This document shows, in pieces, positions 28,681 through 38,928 of a stretch of DNA of 64,000 nucleotides. Position 1 is the first letter of the stretch, and each line of letters begins with the position of its first letter. This stretch comes from Nostoc desertorum CM1-VF14. GTDB lineage: Bacteria > Cyanobacteriota > Cyanobacteriia > Cyanobacteriales > Nostocaceae. The stretch is from assembly GCA_019359245.1 (NCBI GenBank), contig JAHHHR010000005.1, positions 124,001 to 188,000 of the forward strand. Direction: 5' to 3'. The position numbers and the translations under genes are program-made. The notes below the pieces were generated by a model. It saw only the letters and a program-made list of their open reading frames with translations, was not told the DNA's origin and ran no database searches.

Positions 28681-28761
28681 AAACCAAATTTACTTACATA
28701 CACATCAAAAACAATTGTTAAAATCCAAATAATTTTAAGTTAATATTGATACCCAACTCCT

Positions 28762-30648
28762 ATGAGAGAAACTGTCCTAGAGGTTCGCAATCTACAAGTT
28801 GAATTTCCCAGTGATGGCAACACTGTCAGAGCTTTGGATGGTATTTCTTTTGGACTGCATCGAGGTGAAACTCTAGGAATAGTAGGAGAATCGGGGAGTG
28901 GTAAATCTGTGACAGCTCTAGCTGTGATGGGTTTGTTGCAAACTCCGGGTATAGTTACTGGCGGTGAAATCTGGTTTCGTCCACAGGAAAATGCCAACCC
29001 CATCGATTTGGTAAAACTGCCTCCTGAACAAATGCAGTTACACCGGGGTGGCGACATCGCGATGATTTTTCAAGAACCGATGAGTTCGCTTAATCCGGTT
29101 TATAACATTGGGTTTCAGCTAACAGAAGCGATTATGCGGCATCAAAAGGTGTCAGCAGCCCAAGCACGACAAATTGCGATCGCAGGTCTGCAAGAGGTAA
29201 AACTTCTAGCTAGCGATGAAGAGATCCAGCAGCAGTATATCGAAACTTGGCATCAAACCAACACCAATTCATCTAAACCAGATGCACCAAAGTTGGCACA
29301 GTTGGTTAAACAACACAAAGAAGCCATGCTGGAACGCTACCCTCATGAACTTTCTGGGGGTCAGTTGCAACGGGTAATGATTGCAATGGCAATTTCTTGC
29401 AACCCATTAATCTTAATTGCTGATGAACCAACCACAGCTTTGGATGTGACGGTGCAAGCGACAATTTTGGACTTGTTGCGAGAATTGCAGCAAAGCCGTG
29501 ACATGGCAATAATTTTCATCACCCACGACTTGGGGCTAATTTCAGAAATTGCTGACCAAGTAGCGGTGATGTATAAAGGTAAAGTTGTCGAATCTGGTAC
29601 TTCTCGGCAAATTTTCAGCAGTCCCCAGCATCCATATACTAAAGGTTTGATAGCTTGTCGCCCCACACTCAACCGCCGTCCCCAAAAACTACTTACCGTT
29701 TCTGACTACATGAGTGCAGAAGAGACAGCAACGGGACAAGTAGTAATTCAGGCGAAAGAACCCGCACAACCCACAGAAGTCACCACTGAAGAGATTGCTG
29801 CAAGATTGGCAAACTTCAATAAAAAGGAACCCCTGTTGCAAATCCGCAACCTGAAAGTTGGTTTTCCAGTGCGCGGGGTGTTTGGTGCTACAAAACGCTA
29901 CAATATGGCAGTTAATGGTGTTTCCTTTGATGTCAAACCAGGAGAAACACTAGGTTTAGTGGGAGAATCTGGTTGCGGTAAAACTACCCTTGGCAGAACC
30001 TTGCTGCGATTAATTGAACCGATGAGTGGTCAGATTATCTTTGAGAAACAAGATATTACTAGCCTCAAAGGTGAACCGTTGCAAAAACTGCGGCGGGAAA
30101 TGCAAATAGTCTTCCAAAATCCTTTTAGCTCTCTCGATCCACGGATGAAAGTTGGGGATGCGGTGATGGAACCATTGTTAATTCACGCCGTGGGTAAGAC
30201 AAAGCAACAACGACGGCAGCGAGTAACCGAACTCTTAGAACGGGTGGGATTGAGTGCAGATGCGATTAACCGCTATCCTCATCAGTTTTCTGGCGGTCAA
30301 CGCCAACGGATTTGCATAGCCCGTTCTTTGGCGTTAAATCCTAAGTTTATCATCTGCGATGAATCAGTTTCAGCGCTAGATGTTTCAGTACAGGCGCAGG
30401 TATTAAATCTCCTCAAAGAATTACAGTCAGACTTTCAGCTTACTTATATCTTTATTTCTCACGATTTAAGTGTAGTGAAATTTATGAGCGATCGCATTTT
30501 AGTGATGAATCGCGGTCAAATTGTTGAAGAAGGCACAGCCGAAAGCATTTACCAAGAACCTAAAGAAGAATACACGCAAAAATTAATTGCTGCGATTCCT
30601 ACTGGTAGTGCTGAACGGGTGCGAAATCGACATCTGCGAGCTTTGTAG
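28762..30648 (+). CDS. dipeptide/oligopeptide ABC ATPase, two fused ABC domains
   Basis: 628 residues with two complete ABC cassettes, equal to DppD plus DppF joined (GsiA-like). Cassette 1: Walker A GESGSGKS, signature LSGGQLQRV, Walker [15 protein letters not shown]. Cassette 2 starts near residue 360: Walker [10 protein letters not shown], signature FSGGQRQRI, Walker [14 protein letters not shown]. Each ends with the peptide-transporter tail ([21 protein letters not shown]). It powers import of peptides or glutathione-like substrates; permease genes are elsewhere. Confidence 0.9.
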   Translation: MRETVLEVRNLQVEFPSDGNTVRALDGISFGLHRGETLGIVGESGSGKSVTALAVMGLLQTPGIVTGGEIWFRPQENANPIDLVKLPPEQMQLHRGGDIAMIFQEPMSSLNPVYNIGFQLTEAIMRHQKVSAAQARQIAIAGLQEVKLLASDEEIQQQYIETWHQTNTNSSKPDAPKLAQLVKQHKEAMLERYPHELSGGQLQRVMIAMAISCNPLILIADEPTTALDVTVQATILDLLRELQQSRDMAIIFITHDLGLISEIADQVAVMYKGKVVESGTSRQIFSSPQHPYTKGLIACRPTLNRRPQKLLTVSDYMSAEETATGQVVIQAKEPAQPTEVTTEEIAARLANFNKKEPLLQIRNLKVGFPVRGVFGATKRYNMAVNGVSFDVKPGETLGLVGESGCGKTTLGRTLLRLIEPMSGQIIFEKQDITSLKGEPLQKLRREMQIVFQNPFSSLDPRMKVGDAVMEPLLIHAVGKTKQQRRQRVTELLERVGLSADAINRYPHQFSGGQRQRICIARSLALNPKFIICDESVSALDVSVQAQVLNLLKELQSDFQLTYIFISHDLSVVKFMSDRILVMNRGQIVEEGTAESIYQEPKEEYTQKLIAAIPTGSAERVRNRHLRAL

Positions 30649-30688
30649 TTAAAATTCTAGGGCAATTCGGCGTTGTTGCGTGAATAAG

Positions 30689-30915
30689 TTGTCGGTAGAA
30701 CTGCCAGTAGTGCCAAAAGAGAAAGCTGTTCATGTGGCGGTGGATTCAACCGGGGTGAAAGTTTACGGGGAAGGAGAATAGAAAGTTCGCACACATGGAG
30801 TAGGTAAACGGCGTACATGGCGCAAATTGCATCTGGGAGAAGATGTGGGGACTGGAGAAATTTTGGCTGCGGTAGTGACTACTAATGATATAGCAGATTG
30901 TGAGGTGCTTTTTTG
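30689..30915 (+). pseudogene. IS5-type transposase fragment with amber codon
   Basis: Reads HVAVDSTGVKVYGEGE-stop-KVRTHGVGKRR, then TWRKLHLGE and GEILAAVVTTNDIADCEVL, the first catalytic Asp region of an IS5-family DDE transposase. The Trp codon of the GEGEW motif is TAG. Both ends are missing. The DNA from 30916 to 31393 shows no further transposase and no recognisable gene. Confidence 0.75.
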
Positions 30916-31393
30916 AAAATCTTGCTGTTGAATTATTCCTGCAATGTGCTGCACTTAATCGCATGATTCAATTAGGCAAACCAGATAGCTACAAAGTGGA
31001 AAATAATCATTAACTCTGCTAAGAGTTGGTGTGACTTTTTTCTGTTTCATGCAACAAAGCCCAAATTAATTATTGGGCAAGAGAGCGATTGATATATTAT
31101 GCGATCGCTCTTTTTCCACTTGCTCAAAAGCTGCTGCGTTAGGCTAAATCCGTAACAAACCCTAACTTTTGATTTACTTTATAAATGCTCTCTCACCTTT
31201 GAAACCTACTAATGCATCAAGCCAAAATCTACTGTAAGAGCTATTGCAAGTTCGACTTGCGCGATGCCTGGGTTGGGGTACGTCCACTCAAAGGGGGATA
31301 ATTTGGGCAGACTACAGGCGGCGTTATACATTAATAAGTGTATCTGCAATACCGGACTTGTTCTGGCTTAGTCTCAATAGCAAAGGTTTGGAG

Positions 31394-32872
31394 ATGTTTA
31401 CTTTATCAGAAACTTCTATCCTGGCGGCAATCCTACTGTTAGCTTTAGGCATTTTGGGCTGGGGCTTTTATCGCGCCAGACCTTTTGGTAAACTGGGAAT
31501 CTTAGCCTGGTTACAGTCTGTGGTGTTGATGACTCCCTGGCTCCTGTTTTTTGGATTGTTTGCCGCAGGGATTTACATCAATATAGCGGGTATATTGTTC
31601 TTAGTAGTGACTTCCGCAGGATTGTACATCTACTTAGGCAGCCAGTTACGCGCAGCTGGGCAAGATGCCATCCTTAAGCAACGCGCAACAGAAAGAATCG
31701 CCGCTGATTCTTTACTTGAAGCAAAATCCTCACAACCAACAGCAGAATTGAAACCGGAGATCCCGCCGATACCAGAAGAAGACTTAAATGTAGTTAAAGG
31801 TATTTTCGGTATCGATACGTTTTTTGCTACAGAAACGATCGCTTACCAAGATGGAGCCATTTTCAAAGGCAATTTGCGGGGAGAACCAGAAGAGACTCAC
31901 AATCGTCTAACTGCAAGTTTGCAGCAACGCCTTGGCGATCAATATCGCCTGTTTTTAGTCGAAAATACAGACGACAAACCAGTGGTAATCGTCTTACCCA
32001 GCCGCAATGATCCCCGGCCAATGTTGTTATCGCAAAAAGCTTTTGCAGGTATTCTGTTGATAGCGACCATTGCCACAAGTTTAGAAGCTGCGGGATTACT
32101 ACTGAATTTTGATTTCTTTGCCAATCCAGGGCGGTTTCAAGAAGCTTTGCCCATAGGCGCTGGGATATTTGCGATTTTAGTAGTTCACGAAATCGGTCAT
32201 TGGTTACTTGCCCAGCGTCACAAAATTCGCCTTAGCTGGCCCTTCTTTTTACCAGCTGTGCAAATTGGTTCCTTTGGTGCAATTACCCGCTTTGAATCTT
32301 TGTTACCCAACCGCAAGGTATTATTCGATATCGCCCTGGCAGGGCCAGCCGCAGGTGGTATTGTCTCTTTGTTAATGCTGGTAACGGGCTTGCTGCTTTC
32401 CCACCCAGGTAGTTTATTTCAATTGCCCAATCAGTTTTTCCAAGGGTCGATTTTGGTGGGAAGTTTGGCGCGAGTTGTCCTTGGTTCGGCGTTGCAGTCG
32501 TCCCTAGTAAGTGTTCATCCTTTAGTGGTGATTGGTTGGTTGGGGTTAGTTATCACAGCTTTAAACTTAATGCCCGCAGGACAACTAGATGGCGGGCGCA
32601 TAATCCAGGCGATTTATGGACGCAAAACCGCAGGACGGGCAACAATCGCAACTTTAATTTTACTGGCGTTAGTGTCTCTTGGTAATACTCTTGCCATGTA
32701 CTGGGCGATCGTGATTTTCTTTTTGCAACGGGATCAAGAACGCCCCAGCTTGAATGAAGTTACTGAACCTGATGATGCTAGAGCCGCTTTGGGTCTTTTG
32801 GCTCTATTCTTGATGATCACCACGCTTCTACCCCTTACTCCCGGCTTGGCTGGGCGTTTGGGAATAGGATAG
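31394..32872 (+). CDS. site-2 protease family (M50) membrane metalloprotease, EGY-like
   Basis: 492 residues from the ATG at 31394 (MFTLSETS); the longer frame from 31244 adds 50 non-family residues. Two N-terminal spans, then a soluble part with VVKGIFGIDTFFATET (conserved in plant EGY and cyanobacterial homologues), then a multi-span M50 domain. The zinc motif HEIGH is at 265-269 and the third-ligand motif LDGG at 398-401, so the active site is complete. It should cut membrane-embedded substrates, for example anti-sigma factors; substrate unknown. Confidence 0.85.
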   Translation: MFTLSETSILAAILLLALGILGWGFYRARPFGKLGILAWLQSVVLMTPWLLFFGLFAAGIYINIAGILFLVVTSAGLYIYLGSQLRAAGQDAILKQRATERIAADSLLEAKSSQPTAELKPEIPPIPEEDLNVVKGIFGIDTFFATETIAYQDGAIFKGNLRGEPEETHNRLTASLQQRLGDQYRLFLVENTDDKPVVIVLPSRNDPRPMLLSQKAFAGILLIATIATSLEAAGLLLNFDFFANPGRFQEALPIGAGIFAILVVHEIGHWLLAQRHKIRLSWPFFLPAVQIGSFGAITRFESLLPNRKVLFDIALAGPAAGGIVSLLMLVTGLLLSHPGSLFQLPNQFFQGSILVGSLARVVLGSALQSSLVSVHPLVVIGWLGLVITALNLMPAGQLDGGRIIQAIYGRKTAGRATIATLILLALVSLGNTLAMYWAIVIFFLQRDQERPSLNEVTEPDDARAALGLLALFLMITTLLPLTPGLAGRLGIG

Positions 32873-32885
32873 TACTGAGTTAGGA

Positions 32886-32913
32886 GTACAGACGCGATTA
32901 ATCGCGTCTGTAC
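32886..32913. terminator. 28-bp perfect palindrome, likely terminator
   Basis: GTACAGACGCGATT followed at once by its exact complement. The sequence type (GTACAGACGCGATTAATCGCGTC) is a dispersed Nostoc palindrome. It lies 13 bp after the protease gene. Confidence 0.6.
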
Positions 32914-32956
32914 AGAAGTTAGGAGCCAAACACGTGCGATACTTGGAAAAGTAAAA

Positions 32957-33526
32957 TTGACTTGTAATTTTAGTAATCAATTTATTTACCTTTCTCTGAA
33001 ATTCTTAGTTTTTAGTATTATTTCCCTGAGCTTCCTTCTTTCTGGGTGTAAGAATGAAGACGAAGTTCAGACGATGAATAAAAAAATATCAAGACTTGAG
33101 GAAGAAGCAGAAAAGCATATCATATCTAAGATTCAGGCTCAAAGGAACTACTTCTCAAAGCATAAAACATTTTTTAAACCTCTTGACGAACCAGCAACTA
33201 AGTATGGTTCTTTTGCACCAATTTTTGGGTCACAAATATGTTATCGTTACTATACTGAGAAAAATACTAAATTTATCTCTAAAACAATTACTGATGCTAT
33301 TTATAGCTATGCCGTTCAAGCCGATTGTGGTGGTATGTTCGGCTTTGAACTTAGGTGGTATATTGGAGCGGTCTTTGCTGTTCGCATTAATGGAGACAAA
33401 CAACTACAAATGGTAAGTATTGTGTGTCGAAACAATGAAAGTTATGGACGCGTACCCTCTCGACCAGAATATATAAATAGTATGGTAAAATGCCCATCTA
33501 AAACAACGCAAGTATTACCAATTTAA
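32957..33526 (+). CDS. lipoprotein with type IV pilin-like G/H region
   Basis: 189 residues from a TTG start (no upstream ATG in frame). It has a lipobox: hydrophobic FLVFSIISLSFLL then SGC at residue ~31. After that, a helix ISKIQAQRNYFSKHKTFF and a C-terminal part AIYSYAVQADCGGMFGFELR that recalls cyanobacterial 'type IV pilin-like G/H' proteins. Here the prepilin leader is replaced by a lipoprotein signal. Likely exposed on a membrane; function unknown. Confidence 0.5.
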   Translation: MTCNFSNQFIYLSLKFLVFSIISLSFLLSGCKNEDEVQTMNKKISRLEEEAEKHIISKIQAQRNYFSKHKTFFKPLDEPATKYGSFAPIFGSQICYRYYTEKNTKFISKTITDAIYSYAVQADCGGMFGFELRWYIGAVFAVRINGDKQLQMVSIVCRNNESYGRVPSRPEYINSMVKCPSKTTQVLPI

Positions 33527-33621
33527 CTAACTCTCCAAGTGAAAAAACACAGGTACTCTCCAAGCAGTTGCTTTTTTGCTAAAAAATATTAGTCTCTTCC
33601 AAAACAGATTTTTAAGTAATT

Positions 33622-33663
33622 GTCGGTGAACCTTCACTTAATTTCAGCGAGGTTTTCACCGAC
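33622..33663. terminator. hairpin between convergent genes
   Basis: GTCGGTGAA(CCT) at 33622-33633 is complementary to AGG(TT)TTCACCGAC at 33650-33663, with a 16-base loop. It sits between a plus gene ending at 33526 and a minus gene ending at 33679. Confidence 0.5.
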
Positions 33664-33678
33664 GGCTTGTGAGGAAAA

Positions 33679-34941
33679 TTAACTGAACGGTTTCCAGCCT
33701 ACTAGCAAATTCGGGTAAGCTTTTGGTGTGGGGAAAATTTTCTGGAAGGCAGCTTGACGCTCTTGTGGCTTTTCTTTGCTCATGTTCCAGAGGGTTTCAT
33801 AAAAGAAGAAAGAGACTCCGGCAAAATTGCGATCGCGTACTTTTTGCACTTGTGTCTGAATCTGTTGCATCGGTACAGATCGATTTTTCAACCCAGCCAG
33901 AATACCCACACTCACTGGAATATGGCTCTTTGCCGCTTTCACTTCTGGATATTCTAATTCGCTAACAAAAACATTCAAATCATCCCGGTATATCTGCAAA
34001 ACTAAGTCTTCAATGATTCCCATCCTTTCCCACTTCTGCCAGTCTGCTAAAAAGTACTCATAAGAAAAACGTTGAGGATTAGGAGCAACGGAAACCAGGC
34101 AATTTTTTTTAGTAGCTTTGATGGCTGTGAATACCCGCTTCATAAACTCGGTGATTTTATTAGCTCTCCAGCGCACCCATTCTGGATCTTTAGAGTTTTT
34201 GGAAGGAGCTTTACCACGGTGTTCTTTTTTGTAAAGTGCGACTGTATAGGCATCGTACCCTAATTCTGATGGTAAGCCGAAATGGTCATCAAATTGAATA
34301 CCATCAATATTGTAGTTTCTGACAATTTCAACAATTAAATCTTGAATAAACTGTTGTACTTCTGGGCGAAAAGGATTTAGCCAAACACGATTATGTGTCC
34401 CTTCTTTAACAATCCGAGTCCCGTCGCTGCGACTGGTGAGCCATTGGGGACGATTTTTAGCTAATAGAGAATCTGCTGGTGCCATGAAGCCAAATTCAAA
34501 CCAGGGAATCACTGTTAACCCTTTTTGATGTCCCACATCAACAATTTCTTTAAGGATATCCCGACCTTTTAAACCAGGTGTGGGATCGAGCGATCGCCCA
34601 ATAACTTTTTGTGCAACTTTACTGGGATATAATGTATACCCCCAATTCCAAACCGCCGGATATATGGTGTTAAAATTAAGTTCATCAAGGCGTTGCAAAG
34701 ATCCCTTGAGGCGATCGCGCTCAAATAGCACATCACTATCAATATTTGTTAACCATACTCCTCTTAACTCAGATGCTGGCGTTTGCGGCAGGTTAATCTG
34801 AGCGTTTAAGGGGAACGATAGCATCACCGTAGTAACTACGCTCAAGGTAGCTATAACGGTAAAAAAAAGAGACTTTCTGCTTTGGGGAATATTCCACCAA
34901 AAAGGAAACTCAACACACCACTTTACAAACCTTTTCATCAT
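33679..34941 (-). CDS. glycoside hydrolase family 10-like (DUF187/YngK type) secreted protein
   Basis: 420 residues. An N-terminal hydrophobic signal/anchor (residues 23-45), then a GHL10 TIM-barrel domain: ELRGVWLTNIDSDVLF, LNFNTIYPAVWNWGYTLYPS, VIPWFEFGFM, and the probable catalytic acidic motif YNIDGIQFDDHFG near residue 217. Such proteins are predicted to cut cell-wall or exopolysaccharide glycans outside the cytoplasm; the substrate is not known. Full family length; no defects seen. Confidence 0.8.
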   Translation of the reverse strand: MMKRFVKWCVEFPFWWNIPQSRKSLFFTVIATLSVVTTVMLSFPLNAQINLPQTPASELRGVWLTNIDSDVLFERDRLKGSLQRLDELNFNTIYPAVWNWGYTLYPSKVAQKVIGRSLDPTPGLKGRDILKEIVDVGHQKGLTVIPWFEFGFMAPADSLLAKNRPQWLTSRSDGTRIVKEGTHNRVWLNPFRPEVQQFIQDLIVEIVRNYNIDGIQFDDHFGLPSELGYDAYTVALYKKEHRGKAPSKNSKDPEWVRWRANKITEFMKRVFTAIKATKKNCLVSVAPNPQRFSYEYFLADWQKWERMGIIEDLVLQIYRDDLNVFVSELEYPEVKAAKSHIPVSVGILAGLKNRSVPMQQIQTQVQKVRDRNFAGVSFFFYETLWNMSKEKPQERQAAFQKIFPTPKAYPNLLVGWKPFS

Positions 34942-34986
34942 TTAGTTACAAACATGATCAAATTATGAGCAATCAGCATGAATAGC

Positions 34987-35024
34987 GATAGTTTCGATTG
35001 TAAGCGCTTACAATCGAAACTATC
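34987..35024. repeat. 38-bp perfect palindrome
   Basis: GATAGTTTCGATTGTAAGC followed by its exact complement, 19 bp per arm with no loop. It lies upstream of the GH10-like gene and downstream of the next minus-strand gene, so it may be a terminator, a protein-binding site or a small mobile palindrome. Confidence 0.7.
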
Positions 35025-35088
35025 ACTGAGATTTATGGGAACTCCAAAAAATAAATTATCGAATTTTTGGAATCAAAACGATTTTTCC

Positions 35089-35133
35089 TCCCCCTGCTCC
35101 CTGCTCCCTGCTCCCTGCTCCCTACTCCCCTGC
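35089..35133. repeat. CTGCTCC tandem heptamers
   Basis: Four near-perfect CTGCTCC units in a row, flanked by CCTCCCC and TACTCCC variants. A Nostoc short tandem repeat; kin occur near 37.75 and 37.98 kb. Confidence 0.8.
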
Positions 35134-35173
35134 TCTAAAAGGGATGGGATATTTTTTATTTGTCAGTCCCTTA

Positions 35174-36073
35174 TTATTTGGCGCTGGCTATGAGTTGATT
35201 CCAGGCTTTGACTGCTGCTTGTAAATTCTTTGGCAGGTTATTTTGAGAAATATCGTTGTACTGAACCGTACCTTCTTGGCTGGTAAGAGTGTAGGTAATA
35301 AAATCAGCAGAACCACTGGGGGCTGGGTAACTCAGATTTTTGAATTTACTAAATTGAGAACGTTTTAGCGATCGCACAAATTGTTGCACTTGTTGTACAG
35401 GAACGCGGCGAACGCTACGTTCAGAATCATTGGCATCACCAATCCGTACCCGAATTAATTGTCCATCTTTGAGTAAAACAGTCTCGTAAGTTCTGCCAAT
35501 AAAACCACCACTGGAAATTTCTCGAAATACTACATATCCAGGTAATGGTGGTGGTAACTCGCTGACTGGAATTTGCACAGGGGCCAGTGGACTTGAGCTA
35601 GCCTTTTCATTCAGCCTAAGTGCGGAACCTGTTTGATTGGTATGATAAACCAAGGTTTGGTCACCTTTGCCAACAACCACCCGCCAACCTGGTACCAAAG
35701 CTTGGGTACAGAATTCATCAGCATTAGCTAATTCTAAACAGCCATCTCTCCAAGTCTGCTGTTGAGCCTTAATAATTATTAGCTGAGAAATTGGCTGTTG
35801 CAAACGTTTAGAGGCGGCTTGTAAAACAGCATTTTTTACAGATGCGGGTAATGTATCTGACACCGCATTAGCTACTGGACGTGGCAAGCCGTTTGGTTTA
35901 ATTCTCTCTTTGAGAACTTCATTGCTTGTTTCTAGCGATAATTTTGCAGAAGCGCCGGTAGCACCTTTGATAAGTGTTAAGCCGCTAGCAACAGACAAAA
36001 TTCCAGTCAGAATCAAAGCAGCGAAAATTCGCGTTTGATTAACGTTAAAGTAGTTTTTCAGCATGAATTTCAT
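35174..36073 (-). CDS. secreted/anchored hypothetical protein
   Basis: 299 residues from the internal ATG at 36073 (MKFMLKNYFNV), preferred over 36112 because the signal segment then sits at the N-terminus (IFAALILTGILSVASGLTLI). Two similar-sized parts follow: VKNAVLQAASKRLQQPISQL with WRDGCLELA and WRVVVGKGDQTLVYHT, then SGGFIGRTYETVLLKDGQL. These phrases recur in cyanobacterial secreted proteins of unknown role. A Pro-rich linker (SELPPPLPGY) separates the halves. Confidence 0.55.
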   Translation of the reverse strand: MKFMLKNYFNVNQTRIFAALILTGILSVASGLTLIKGATGASAKLSLETSNEVLKERIKPNGLPRPVANAVSDTLPASVKNAVLQAASKRLQQPISQLIIIKAQQQTWRDGCLELANADEFCTQALVPGWRVVVGKGDQTLVYHTNQTGSALRLNEKASSSPLAPVQIPVSELPPPLPGYVVFREISSGGFIGRTYETVLLKDGQLIRVRIGDANDSERSVRRVPVQQVQQFVRSLKRSQFSKFKNLSYPAPSGSADFITYTLTSQEGTVQYNDISQNNLPKNLQAAVKAWNQLIASAK

Positions 36074-36580
36074 AGTAAGATAGGAATCTTTGCTAAGAGT
36101 TATATAACTCATAAATATTATCTAGTCACTAATAGACAATAAAGTATATAATTCCAGAGATTCGCCAGTTGGAATTAACTTAGTACCTGTCTTCTGACAT
36201 AGATATAAGCACAAGACGCTAAGGTACTGATTTTTTGTTCCTTATAGGGATTTTTCTTTACTTTACCTATGCGAGAACAGTTATATAGAAATTTTGGATG
36301 AAAATGCACTCAATCAAAACGCCCTATAGCCCAACGGCAATCAAGCAAGAACTCAGAAGCTCATCAGACTTCATTATTATGAACAGTTTGTTGGAGAAGA
36401 GAATCCACACCGCTGTTTAGAAAAATAGCTTGCCAGAAAAGCTTACAATGCTTTTGCGTAACTCTGGTAAGTGAGGGTTTAATAAAAGTAATTTTATAAA
36501 ATAATGTGACAGAACGTAGCTTAAATTTTGTTTGACTCAACCTAGTATATACAAGATTTTGCAAGTAATTTCAGCCAATA

Positions 36581-37084
36581 TTAAGCGCTGATGGCTTGCT
36601 GTTCAGCTTCAACTAACTGATTGTTAGGTACATCAAATCTAATGGTAGTAGCTGCCCAGTCTTTAAAATCGGGTGCTAACCAGACTAGCTTGCACAGGAT
36701 TTCATCATTTACCCACAATACCAACGGAAACCGAAACTGTTTCCGAAACTCATCTCGCATGATATTGGTACTAATAATTAGTTGGTTGATGTCGGCTACA
36801 GATTCTAAACCTCGCACCATCAAAGCTTCGGGTTGAGTAGCACCAATTCCATTTGTAATAGCTGTATATAAAGTGTCTGCCGCAGGTGAGAGTAGAATTT
36901 CGTGGATGTCTGCTGATGAAAATTCTGTTAACACATTCAGCACGTGCTGCTGCCTTTCAATACAGTTACAACAAGCTAATATCAGTGAGAACTCCCCAGC
37001 AGAAACCATCATAGCTCTTGCCAGCCTGTTAGTGGCTGTTGTGCTCCTAGCTGTGCCGTTTTCCGAATTACTTAAGCTGATCAT
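36581..37084 (-). CDS. stand-alone N-terminal domain of TPR/ATPase-type protein
   Basis: 167 residues that look like the N-terminal domain of large Nostoc AAA/TPR proteins: GEFSLILACCNCIERQQHVL, IHEILLSPAADTLYTAI, EALMVRGLESVADINQLI, then FRFPLVLWVNDEILCKL and LAPDFKDWAATTIRF. In relatives an NTPase and TPR repeats follow; here the frame stops soon after. It is either a trimmed gene or a free regulatory domain. Function unknown. Confidence 0.5.
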   Translation of the reverse strand: MISLSNSENGTARSTTATNRLARAMMVSAGEFSLILACCNCIERQQHVLNVLTEFSSADIHEILLSPAADTLYTAITNGIGATQPEALMVRGLESVADINQLIISTNIMRDEFRKQFRFPLVLWVNDEILCKLVWLAPDFKDWAATTIRFDVPNNQLVEAEQQAISA

Positions 37085-38262
37085 TAAAAAATCCTAGTTT
37101 GAATTTTAAAAATATCTGAGTAATATCTCAGTTATTCTACTCTACAAGTTTTGACTTAAAAGTGTTAAATAGGTAATTTTGATGAAGTTTTTCTCTAAAT
37201 ACCAAGCATAATACTACGCATATTTTACTAAGGAGTATATCTACCGTGTATTATGCCACACTTACAATTAAGGGATAATGTAAAGGTAGTATCAAAATCA
37301 TGTAAACAAAAGATAATGCAAGCATAAGGAAGCAAGTAAGAAATTTGCAATTTAATTAAACGCTATCTTCATAGATTTTGGCATCTACCATTGGTTAAGT
37401 AGTTGTTTCTTAATATAATGTTAAAAAAATGCTCAGTATTAAGTTTAACAATAAACATTCAGAAATGGGAAAAACCCTACCTGGCCAGTAGTTTACTGTC
37501 GTCTACGGGAAGCTAGCTAAAAATCATTTTTTCTTGCCAAACCATTTCGGAGCGGGTGTAGAGTATTGAAAAAGAGCCAAGGGAGCAGATGGTCACTGAG
37601 TGTGGCCGAAGTGGAGCGGGGAACTCAAACCTATGTCCTCCCTTCATTCCACAGCAGCTAGGGACATCCAACCACAGTAGTTAAGGACATCCAAAAATTA
37701 AATTTCTCAATTTCTGTGTCCAATACGACTGTCCCATTTCTTCTCCTCCTGCTCCCCCTGCTCCCCCCAGGGCTGATTCATCCCATTTCAAACAAGATTT
37801 GTCAAGATGGTTAGCGAGAAAATTGTAAGTAAGCGTGACGAAGAGATGAACATTTAAGCACTGAAATATCAGTAAAATAGTTGGTTTCATCGGCACGCTG
37901 GTAACAAAATAACTAATTTTTAATCGCTAGAACCCTTGATTTTTAAAGCTCTTTCGGGAATGAAACAGCCCTGCCCTGCTCCCCCTGCTCCCCCTGCTCA
38001 CCAAAGCGATTGATTCTTTTTTTATTTGGAAGTCCCTTATTGATGGGGTCATTTCCCTGCCTTCTGTGGTTTTCATGATAAGTCTTTAAGCGGACATGAT
38101 ATAACTCATCCGTTTGATAGAACTGTAGAGCGAAGATATCGCCTCGTTAGTCAGAGGACATCGAATTTTTAGCTTTCTAAGATCAGAATATCTGCAATTG
38201 TTTGAGGTGGGTAGCCAAAGGCGAACACGTGTAAGTTTGGAATTAATCAGGAGTGTCATACC
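37085..38262. other. repeat-rich non-coding region
   Basis: It holds a GGTCACTGAGTGTGGCCGAAG dispersed repeat (near 37.59 kb, bases shown are its core), CTGCTCC-type runs near 37.75 and 37.98 kb, and a TTTATTTGGAAGTCCCTTAT end at 38020-38040. That end is shared with the hairpin repeats at 1.64 and 52.17 kb. No convincing gene. Confidence 0.5.
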
Positions 38263-38928
38263 ATGCTATTTAAAGACCGCAGGTTTGCGGGTCAACTTTT
38301 GGCTAAGGAGTTAGGCGCTTATGCTAACCGTCCAGATGTCCTGGTATTAGGGCTACCAAGGGGTGGCGTACCCGTTGCCTTTGAGGTTGCCAAAGCATTA
38401 AATGCTCCGTTAGATGTTTTGGTGGCACGTAAATTGGGTGTGCCTGAGCAAGAAGAATTAGCTATGGGAGCGATCGCTTCTGGTGGTGTGCGAATAGTCA
38501 ATAAATATATTATCAGTCTGGTGAAGATATCCGACGAAGTAATTGCCAGGGTGGCGCTGCAAGAAGAACGAGAGTTAGAGCGGCGAGAACGACTTTATCG
38601 CGGAAATCGCCCATTAAGAGATTTACAAGGGCGCACAGTCATCTTAGTAGATGATGGTTTAGCCACGGGTGCAACTATGTGGGCTGCTGTTGTTGCTGTG
38701 CGAAAACAGCAACCCACTCAGATTGTGATTGCTGTGCCTGTGGCCGCACCCGAAACTTGCCATCAGTTAGAAGCTGAGGTAGACAAAATAGTTTCTGTAT
38801 CGACACCTAACCCTTTCCAAAGTGTTGGTCTTTGGTACGAAAACTTTCCCCAAACTACTGATGAAGAAGTCCGCGACTTACTCGCAAAAGCAGCAAAGAA
38901 CGATGAACCAATATCTATCGGTATGTAG
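38263..38928 (+). CDS. phosphoribosyltransferase-fold protein
   Basis: 221 residues after AGGAG. A type I PRTase fold with PRPP-binding loop VILVDDGLATGATM (residues 127-140), and an N-terminal part typical of the stand-alone 'predicted phosphoribosyltransferase' group (FKDRRFAGQLLAKEL; VLGLPRGGVPVAFEVA; ARKLGVPEQEELAMGAIA). It should bind PRPP, but the acceptor is not known for this group. Isolated gene. Confidence 0.85.
   Translation: MLFKDRRFAGQLLAKELGAYANRPDVLVLGLPRGGVPVAFEVAKALNAPLDVLVARKLGVPEQEELAMGAIASGGVRIVNKYIISLVKISDEVIARVALQEERELERRERLYRGNRPLRDLQGRTVILVDDGLATGATMWAAVVAVRKQQPTQIVIAVPVAAPETCHQLEAEVDKIVSVSTPNPFQSVGLWYENFPQTTDEEVRDLLAKAAKNDEPISIGM

Noticed and set aside
30746..30964. 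Minus-strand frames near 30.8 kb
   Set aside because: They are antisense shadows of the IS5-type transposase relic.
36364..36564. 66-residue minus-strand frame
   Set aside because: No family, no ribosome-binding site and no conserved composition; likely chance in AT-rich DNA.
37681..37896. 71-residue minus-strand frame
   Set aside because: Its middle (GGAGGAGGEE) is a translation of the CTGCTCC-type repeat; no other support.
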